From JASGCK01 sp031430035 (lineage in GTDB: Bacteria; Pseudomonadota; Gammaproteobacteria; Burkholderiales; Burkholderiaceae_C), in the NCBI GenBank assembly GCA_031430035.1, contig JANPAS010000001.1:1-20311 (forward strand): a stretch of DNA of 20,311 nucleotides, given 5' to 3'. A program made the translations under genes and the position numbers. Shown piece by piece: positions 14,972 to 20,311 of this stretch (its first letter is position 1; each line of letters opens with the position of its first letter). The notes beneath the pieces were generated by a model. It saw only the letters and a program-made list of their open reading frames with translations. It was not told where the DNA came from and did no database searches.

Positions 14972-16641
14972 ACGACTGCCCCTTTAGTTGCATACCATTT
15001 CTCAATGTTTGCCTCGACAACAGCTTCGATTTTGCTCCGCTTGATTTTGAGAGTGGGTGTGAGCTGGCCATTCTCAATCGACCAAGGTTCTTTGGCCACC
15101 ACAATCATGCGTAGTTGCTCGTATTCGGCCACATTGCCATTCACCCGTTTGAGCACCGACGTCATCTCAGCCTCAAACTCAGCGCGCACGGCGGCATCAC
15201 TCAATTTAGGCCTGAGGCCTTCAGCAGGTACAACAATGGCATAGGCTGAGGGTTGCCCCACCCCAGAGACCATCGAGATCTCCACCATCTGACTCTCATT
15301 GATCATGTTCTCAATCGGCGCTGGCGCGACGTATTTGCCTTTTGCCGTTTTGAAGAGTTCTTTCTTACGCCCTGTGAGCTTGAGTTGTCCATCTGGTAGC
15401 CTCTCACCCAAATCACCCGTACGAACGAAGCCGTCAGCCGTAAATACCTCGGCATCCAGCTCAGGCTGCTTGTAATAACCTTTCATTGTGCCCAAGGATT
15501 TAATCAAAATCTCTCCATCATCAGCCAATCGGCACTCGACACCAGGGTAAGGCACGCCGACATAGCCGAGTTTTTGCTGCCGTTTATTAGTGGCGTGAGA
15601 GTAGGCAAAGTCCTCCGTCATGCCGTAGCCTTCCGACAGATGCAAACCCAGATCACGGTACCACTGCAGCAGTGCAGGAGGCAAGGGGGCCGAGCCACAG
15701 CCAGCCAGTACGACTTCATTTAGGCCAAGCTGAGTCAGCACTTTTTTGCGGACGATATTGTTCAGAATCGGGATTTTTAACAATGTTTTGAGTTTCTTAG
15801 GCGGCATCTTGGCTGATACGCCTTGTTGAAACTTGAGCCAAAGACGCGGCACAGAAATAAATACCGTTGGACGTGCACGCTGCAAATCTTGTACAAACGT
15901 ATCCAGCGCTTCCGCAAAAAAGATGTGACCACGCCCCATCACAAAGCCAGCACATTCAATCCAAGCGCGCTCGAAGATATGCGCCAGCGGCAAATAAGAG
16001 AGCGCTCGGTAAGTGAAGTCAGCGCCTTGCTCTTTGTCTTGGAAGTCCACAATGCCTTCACTAGCCCGTGTAGCACCTTCAAAGGTGTGCATCACTCCCT
16101 TGGGTGTGCCTGTAGAGCCAGAGGTATACATGATGAAGCAAACATCCCCGCCAGCACGTGTAGGGTTGCCAGCAATAGCCCCAGTTTGTGCAGTGATGTC
16201 ATCCCAAGTGCGATAGCTGTTTTTGGGGGCTAGTGGCAGGGCTATGCAAGGCAAACCTGCAGGAATACCACCTACTTGCTGGTCAAAACTGTCGAGTTTG
16301 CCAACAAATAACAGGCTCGCCTCGCTGTGGGTGAGCACGTAATTCACAGTGTCTGCGCCCTCGGTTGGAAAAATCGCTACTGTTGTGTAACCCGCCATCC
16401 AAATGGCCAATTCGGCCATCATGAAATGCGCCGTGTTCTTCGACAAAATACCAATGCGCGAACCTGGCTGAAAGCCCTGCGCCTGAAGGTGTGTGGCCAT
16501 GCGACGCGATTGATCCATCAACTGCGCCCAAGTAAAGTCGACAGCTATGCCTCCGCCTGTGGGCTGAGTCAAATAAATTTGATCAGCACGATTTTTTTCA
16601 TGCTCGTAGATGTAATCAAGCAGCAGTTTAGGTTGACTCAT
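14962..16641 (-). CDS. Long-chain fatty-acid-CoA ligase (AMP-forming)
   Basis: This 559-residue acyl-adenylating enzyme activates fatty acids to acyl-CoA with ATP. The P-loop YTSGSTGTPKG is at 172-182, EGYGMTE at 337-343, RTGD at 407-410, and GRKKELFKTAKGKYVAP at 424-440, a form typical of long-chain (ACSL/bubblegum-like) ligases. The C-terminal domain carries the candidate catalytic lysine Lys532 in LTPTLKIKR. No membrane segment is obvious. AAAGGA precedes the ATG, which is 12 bp after the WS/DGAT stop. It would supply acyl-CoA to the acyltransferase upstream, to the acyl-CoA dehydrogenase across the divergent promoter, or to PHA synthesis elsewhere. Substrate chain length cannot be read from sequence. 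Confidence 0.92.
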   Translation of the reverse strand: MSQPKLLLDYIYEHEKNRADQIYLTQPTGGGIAVDFTWAQLMDQSRRMATHLQAQGFQPGSRIGILSKNTAHFMMAELAIWMAGYTTVAIFPTEGADTVNYVLTHSEASLLFVGKLDSFDQQVGGIPAGLPCIALPLAPKNSYRTWDDITAQTGAIAGNPTRAGGDVCFIMYTSGSTGTPKGVMHTFEGATRASEGIVDFQDKEQGADFTYRALSYLPLAHIFERAWIECAGFVMGRGHIFFAEALDTFVQDLQRARPTVFISVPRLWLKFQQGVSAKMPPKKLKTLLKIPILNNIVRKKVLTQLGLNEVVLAGCGSAPLPPALLQWYRDLGLHLSEGYGMTEDFAYSHATNKRQQKLGYVGVPYPGVECRLADDGEILIKSLGTMKGYYKQPELDAEVFTADGFVRTGDLGERLPDGQLKLTGRKKELFKTAKGKYVAPAPIENMINESQMVEISMVSGVGQPSAYAIVVPAEGLRPKLSDAAVRAEFEAEMTSVLKRVNGNVAEYEQLRMIVVAKEPWSIENGQLTPTLKIKRSKIEAVVEANIEKWYATKGAVVWA

Positions 16642-16653
16642 GATTTTTTTCCT

Positions 16654-18186
16654 TTATTTTTTAGGTTTGGTTTTCGGTGAAGTGGTCGTGATTTTTTTAG
16701 CTGCTGGCTTGCGCGTGGCAGGTTTGGAGGCCTGCTCGGCGTCTTTTGCCTTCACGATTTCTTGCTGTTTCAAAGCCAAATCGAGAAGCAAACGATGCTC
16801 GGCGAGCAACATGTCAGCCAGTTCGCCAATATCCGGCAAGGCTTTGCGGCATGAAATCAGACCGTAGTCCAAACGCCCGTTATAGCTTTGCACCGTCACA
16901 TTCAAGGCCATGCTGTGCCCTGGGATGGACACGGGGTAATAGCTCACCACCTTTGCGCCAGCAAAATAAAGCTGCGCTTGCACGCCGGGTACGTTTGAAA
17001 TAGCCACATTGGCAATGGGCGGTAGCACATTGGCAAGCCTTGACCGCCCAAACAAAGATGCCATGCCCGAAATCAACCACGGCGCCGCCAGCATGGGGAA
17101 GTCCGTCGGCATCACTCCTTTGACTTTCTCCATCTGCGCTTTGCTGATATTGGATGCAGCATGAATCGCTTGCAAGCGCTTGAGCGGATCGGCAATATCG
17201 GTCGCCAAGGTCATGCGCATCATGCTGACTTGATTGTTCGCAGTTCCGTCGTCCGCAGCGCGCAGACTCACGGGTACAGCAGCCAGCAACGACTTCGTCG
17301 GCAACTCATCATTGGCTTTGAAATAGTTACGCAGTGCCCCTGATACGCTACCCATGACTACGTCATTGAGAGAAACCCCTAGCGATTTACCGATCATTTT
17401 GACTTCGGCCAAAGGTACGGTTCGCGCAGCAAAACTGCGCTGGTTCGTGATCGCCACATTGAGCGATGTTTTTGGCGCAAACAATTGCATATCTTTGGGC
17501 AGCGCCCAACGACGACGACCGTCGTCGTCTAATGGAGGCACTAACACCGACTTGGCACTCTTAAGCAAGGCAGGGGCCGATTTCACTATGTTGGTCACTT
17601 GTTTAACGGCATTACCAAAAGAGGCACTCAGCAACTCGGCAATGCCCAGTTGATATTCACCACGCCGCGCACGCGGCCGCGCAGGTCTGATAACTCTGCC
17701 CTCTGCTTGAAAATCAAACAACGCTTTGGCTAATGCAACGCCCGCTTGCCCATCCACACCCGCATGGTGCACCTTGGTATAGACGGCCGTTTGGCCGCTT
17801 CTTAATCCATCAATAATAAAAATTTCCCACAGCGGTCGGCTGCGATCCAGCAAACTGGAATGCAGTCGCGCCACATATTGCTGCAACTGGCGATTGCTGC
17901 CAGGCTTGGGTAAGCTGATGCTACGGATGTGATAGTCAATATCAATGTCTTCATCTTCCAACCACACGGGATCGGCTAAATCAAAAGGCATCAATCCCAG
18001 CTTGCGCGTGAAGACATCGGCCAAATGCAACCTTGCCGTCAAAAAGGCTTTGGAATCTTCAAAGAAGTCACCTTGATAACCCTCTGGCAGGTCGATGACG
18101 TGCAAAGCGCCCACATGCATTGGCATTTCAGCCGACTCCAAGTGCAGGAAAGTAGCATCCAAGCTACTGAGGTGTTTGAGACTCAT
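16654..18186 (-). CDS. Wax ester synthase / acyl-CoA:diacylglycerol acyltransferase (WS/DGAT)
   Basis: This 510-residue acyltransferase esterifies acyl-CoA with fatty alcohols or diacylglycerol to make wax esters or triacylglycerol. The catalytic HHAGVDG is at 140-146. Other family marks are the N-terminal LSSLDATFLHLE, PLWE at 118-121, the Asn-Asp pair at 274-275 in SLNDVVMG, and the NVAISNVPG block. A basic C-terminal tail (487-510, nine Lys/Arg in 24 residues, rich in Pro and Thr) is an add-on and recalls the phasin tail. AAGGT lies upstream of the ATG. It follows the lipase-like gene by 23 bp and precedes the ligase by 12 bp, a sensible neutral-lipid operon. No fatty-acyl-CoA reductase for alcohol supply is in the window. 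Confidence 0.94.
   Translation of the reverse strand: MSLKHLSSLDATFLHLESAEMPMHVGALHVIDLPEGYQGDFFEDSKAFLTARLHLADVFTRKLGLMPFDLADPVWLEDEDIDIDYHIRSISLPKPGSNRQLQQYVARLHSSLLDRSRPLWEIFIIDGLRSGQTAVYTKVHHAGVDGQAGVALAKALFDFQAEGRVIRPARPRARRGEYQLGIAELLSASFGNAVKQVTNIVKSAPALLKSAKSVLVPPLDDDGRRRWALPKDMQLFAPKTSLNVAITNQRSFAARTVPLAEVKMIGKSLGVSLNDVVMGSVSGALRNYFKANDELPTKSLLAAVPVSLRAADDGTANNQVSMMRMTLATDIADPLKRLQAIHAASNISKAQMEKVKGVMPTDFPMLAAPWLISGMASLFGRSRLANVLPPIANVAISNVPGVQAQLYFAGAKVVSYYPVSIPGHSMALNVTVQSYNGRLDYGLISCRKALPDIGELADMLLAEHRLLLDLALKQQEIVKAKDAEQASKPATRKPAAKKITTTSPKTKPKK
17511..17529 (-). repeat. Perfect triplet palindrome inside the WS/DGAT gene
   Basis: GACGACGAC and GTCGTCGTC are separated by a single base, a 19-bp near-perfect palindrome. 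On the coding strand it encodes Asp-Asp-Asp-Gly-Arg-Arg-Arg (residues 220-226). It could form a compact hairpin in mRNA. It lies in a variable region between the two halves of the acyltransferase fold, so it may be a charged surface turn rather than a regulatory element. Confidence 0.4.
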
Positions 18187-18209
18187 AATTTTTACCTTGC
18201 TTACCTAAT

Positions 18210-19040
18210 TTATCGTGCTGAGGCTTTAAAGGGAAACAACGCGCGCATCAAGCCCTTCGGATTGAAGTGACTCCATTTTTTTTCATCGAGCGCCAATCGA
18301 TCGCCAATGGCGTAGAGCACGAGCGGATTGACGCCAAGCCCCATGTGACTAGCAGAATTAATTTCAATGTTGTCGGCAATTGGTCCTGCTTTTTCGACAC
18401 AGCAGCCCCAGCCCACCACGCCATCAACGCGCGTATAAATGGAGGTGGTTGGCACAGGTGGTTGGCAATCCCCGCGCTCTCTTGGTTCCACCTTATGGCG
18501 GCCACTGACAAATTTATAGGTACGCCACACATTGGTTGTCGTGCGTGGCTCACCATAAATGGGGCTGCCCAAAGTGATGACTTGGCGTACCCTATCGGGT
18601 GCTTCACGCGCAATTTCGCGAGCAAAGATGCCTCCCAAGCTCCAGCCAATGATCGTGACTTTGCGGCCGTGCTCTTTGTGCAAGCGCTCCAACTGCGCAC
18701 GCAGGGTATCAAAAACACCCTCTTTCGGACCTAAGTTACGACCTTGTCCCCAGCCGTAGGCCACATAGCCTTGCTTAGTCAGGAAGCGGCGCAAAACCGA
18801 AGTTGAGAAGTCGCCCGCCATGAATCCGGGCAACACCAGTACGGGATGACCGTCGCCCTTGGGCAAGCTGCGCGACAACATAGGCATGGTGATCTCAGCG
18901 CCAAGCCATTCAAATACAGCACGTCCTTCTAGCAGGAGCAGCAGCGGTGAAGGTCGTTGCTCGTTGACTTTTGAATCAAAAACGGCGGGTAATTGAAAGA
19001 ACGGAACGTGAGTGGGGGGTGCGGCTGAAGCTGTGGTCAT
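18210..19040 (-). CDS. Lipase-like alpha/beta hydrolase beside WS/DGAT
   Basis: This 276-residue hydrolase has an oxyanion LPGF at 70-73, a nucleophile Ser134 in GWSLGG, a likely acid Asp206 in TRVDGVVGW and a base His232 in SASHMGLG. This layout is that of triacylglycerol-lipase-like proteins often seen beside bacterial WS/DGAT genes (recalled). No signal peptide is seen: the N-terminus is MTTASAAPPTHVPFF, so it is probably cytoplasmic and may hydrolyse or remodel stored lipid. AGGAG lies 11 nt before the ATG. It is the first gene of the ten-gene minus-strand run and is divergent from the acyl-CoA dehydrogenase. A clear promoter on this strand was not found in the 168-bp intergenic region. 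Confidence 0.85.
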   Translation of the reverse strand: MTTASAAPPTHVPFFQLPAVFDSKVNEQRPSPLLLLLEGRAVFEWLGAEITMPMLSRSLPKGDGHPVLVLPGFMAGDFSTSVLRRFLTKQGYVAYGWGQGRNLGPKEGVFDTLRAQLERLHKEHGRKVTIIGWSLGGIFAREIAREAPDRVRQVITLGSPIYGEPRTTTNVWRTYKFVSGRHKVEPRERGDCQPPVPTTSIYTRVDGVVGWGCCVEKAGPIADNIEINSASHMGLGVNPLVLYAIGDRLALDEKKWSHFNPKGLMRALFPFKASAR

Positions 19041-19102
19041 GTTTTTTGTCTCTCCTGTCTGTTATCTTACAGAAGAAGCTCATTTTTTATGCCACTAACG
19101 TG

Positions 19103-19131
19103 TTGATAAATGTAGGGAGATACCCTTTAAA
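19103..19131 (+). promoter_or_regulatory. Candidate sigma70 promoter of the acyl-CoA dehydrogenase gene
   Basis: TTGATA (5 of 6 to the -35 consensus) is separated by exactly 17 bp from TTTAAA (4 of 6 to the -10 consensus). It ends 77 bp upstream of the acyl-CoA dehydrogenase ATG. The spacer contains GGGAGATACCC, a small inverted repeat (GGG/CCC) that might be an operator half, but it is too short to claim. Confidence 0.45.
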
Positions 19132-19208
19132 ACGCCGTAAAGTTAGAGAAATAACTATCACGCAAAATGTAATCCATATTCTGAGAACTGAAACATAGAG
19201 GACACCCC

Positions 19209-20311
19209 ATGAACACCGCCCTATCCACGGCAAGCACCCCCTACTTCACATCCGACCACGAAGCGCTGCGAGACACCCTCCGCCGTTTTATTGCCGAACG
19301 CGTACTCCCCTTTGCCGACTCTTGGGAAGAAGCTGGCAAAGTGCCGCGCGAAGTGCTCAAAGAAATGGGCGATCTAGGACTTTTGGGCATCAAATACAGC
19401 GCCGAGCACGGCGGCAGCGAGCTCGATACGCTCTCCACGGTCATCTTGGCAGAGGAACTAGGACGCTGCTCCTACGGTGGTTTTGCTGTCACGGTGCTAG
19501 TGCACACCGATATGTCCTCACCGCATCTGTTCCATGCAGGCACGAAAGCGCAAATCGACAAGTACATGCCTGACTTGATTGCAGGTCGCAAGATTGCTGC
19601 CGTTGCCATGACCGAAGCTGATGCGGGCTCGGACTTGCAGGGTATGCGCACAACAGCCAAGCGAGAGGGTGACAGCTACGTATTGAACGGCTCCAAGATG
19701 TTCATCACCAACGGCGTGCACGGCGATGTGTTTTTTGTGGCCGCTCGCACAGGAGAGTCTGGACGCAACCGTCAAATCTCGATGTTCATTGTTGAACGCG
19801 GCACGCCAGGATTTACTGTCGCTCGCCCCTTAAAAAAGATGGGCTGGCTGTGCAGCGATACCGCTGAGCTCCACTTCGACAATTGCCGCATCCCCGCAGA
19901 AAATTTGCTTGGCGAAGAACACAAAGGCTTTTATGCGCTGATGAAGAATTTGCAAAACGAGCGGATCGTCTTATCGGCGCAAATGATGGGCGAAGCCAGC
20001 CGTGCGATTGAACTCGCGCTAGAGTGGGTCACGCAGCGCAAAGCCTTTGGCGATACGCTGTGGACCAAGCAGGCCATTCGTCACAAGCTCGCCATGCGTC
20101 TTGCACAGGTGGAAGCCGCCAAGGCCTTGATTTACAACACCGCGTGGCGCGATTCGCAAGGTCAAACGGTGACCAAAGAAGTCTCGATGATGAAGGCGCT
20201 GTGCGGCACGCTGGTGAATGAAGTGATGTACGACTGCGGGCAATTCCACGGCGGCATGAGCTTCATCCGCGAAACCGCCATTGAGCGCATGTACCGCGAC
20301 GCGCGCGTGCA
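19209..20311 (+). CDS. Acyl-CoA dehydrogenase (3' end missing)
   Basis: An open frame of 367 complete codons starts at this ATG and continues past the right edge; no stop or frameshift occurs. It encodes a flavin acyl-CoA dehydrogenase that introduces the alpha-beta double bond in the first step of beta-oxidation. Family marks are AMTEADAGSD at 133-142 (flavin/substrate loop), FITNG at 165-169, KKMGW at 209-213 and QRKAFG at 276-281. Glu251 in LQNERIVLSA is at the position used as catalytic base in isovaleryl- and long-chain-type enzymes; a later Glu in the missing C-terminus cannot be excluded. GAGGA lies 6 nt upstream of the ATG. Divergence from the lipase/WS/DGAT operon suggests opposite fates of the same acyl-CoA pool. 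Chain-length preference is not readable. Confidence 0.93.
   Translation, partial: MNTALSTASTPYFTSDHEALRDTLRRFIAERVLPFADSWEEAGKVPREVLKEMGDLGLLGIKYSAEHGGSELDTLSTVILAEELGRCSYGGFAVTVLVHTDMSSPHLFHAGTKAQIDKYMPDLIAGRKIAAVAMTEADAGSDLQGMRTTAKREGDSYVLNGSKMFITNGVHGDVFFVAARTGESGRNRQISMFIVERGTPGFTVARPLKKMGWLCSDTAELHFDNCRIPAENLLGEEHKGFYALMKNLQNERIVLSAQMMGEASRAIELALEWVTQRKAFGDTLWTKQAIRHKLAMRLAQVEAAKALIYNTAWRDSQGQTVTKEVSMMKALCGTLVNEVMYDCGQFHGGMSFIRETAIERMYRDARV

Noticed and set aside
18248..18734. Overlapping frames of about 155 codons on both strands within the lipase-like gene
   Set aside because: The main frame has a full Ser-Asp-His triad and a ribosome binding site. The alternatives show neither.

Overview
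The window looks like a betaproteobacterial (Burkholderiales) chromosome segment of moderate GC. The main evidence is the 2-oxoglutarate dehydrogenase operon order odhA-odhB-lpdA-zapE and the N-terminus of the E1 subunit, both recalled as typical of that order. All assignments come from reading motifs; no database search was run.

Region 1 (1-6093, minus strand) is central metabolism. It holds odhA (E1), odhB (E2) and lpdA (E3) of the 2-oxoglutarate dehydrogenase complex, then a ZapE/AFG1-type ATPase that runs off the left edge. Spacings are 29, 11 and 20 bp, so this looks like one operon. A 200-bp divergent intergenic region separates it from region 2.

Region 2 (6294-7589, plus strand) is a single acetyl-CoA hydrolase / 4-hydroxybutyrate CoA-transferase family gene. 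A strong stem-loop closes it against the convergent minus-strand genes.

Region 3 (7630-19040, minus strand) is the unusual part: ten co-directional genes with no gap above 102 bp. In transcription order they are: a lipase-like hydrolase; a wax ester synthase/diacylglycerol acyltransferase (WS/DGAT); a long-chain acyl-CoA ligase; a serine alpha/beta-hydrolase whose start overlaps the ligase; a PhaF/PhaI-type phasin with a Lys/Ala/Pro tail; a PhaD-like TetR regulator; a small polyhydroxyalkanoate (PHA) granule-system protein; a soluble-type epoxide hydrolase with a complete catalytic set; a CYP102 (P450-BM3-like) self-sufficient monooxygenase; and an isochorismatase-family hydrolase 7 bp behind it. 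The locus thus combines neutral-lipid synthesis, lipid-granule surface proteins and a fatty-acid oxygenation/epoxide-hydrolysis module. No PHA synthase (phaC), phaA or phaB is present in the window.

Region 4 (19209-right edge, plus strand) is an acyl-CoA dehydrogenase cut by the window end. It diverges from region 3 across a 168-bp intergenic region with a good sigma70-like promoter for the dehydrogenase.

Working inference: regions 3 and 4 form an acyl-CoA/storage-lipid locus. Fatty acids would be activated by the ligase, stored as wax ester or triacylglycerol by the acyltransferase, released by the hydrolases and degraded starting with the dehydrogenase. The P450-epoxide hydrolase pair could oxidise unsaturated or otherwise unusual acyl chains to diols. 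The link between the P450 module and the storage module rests on gene order alone. No RNA genes, CRISPR arrays, insertion sequences or gene-free stretches over 300 bp were seen.
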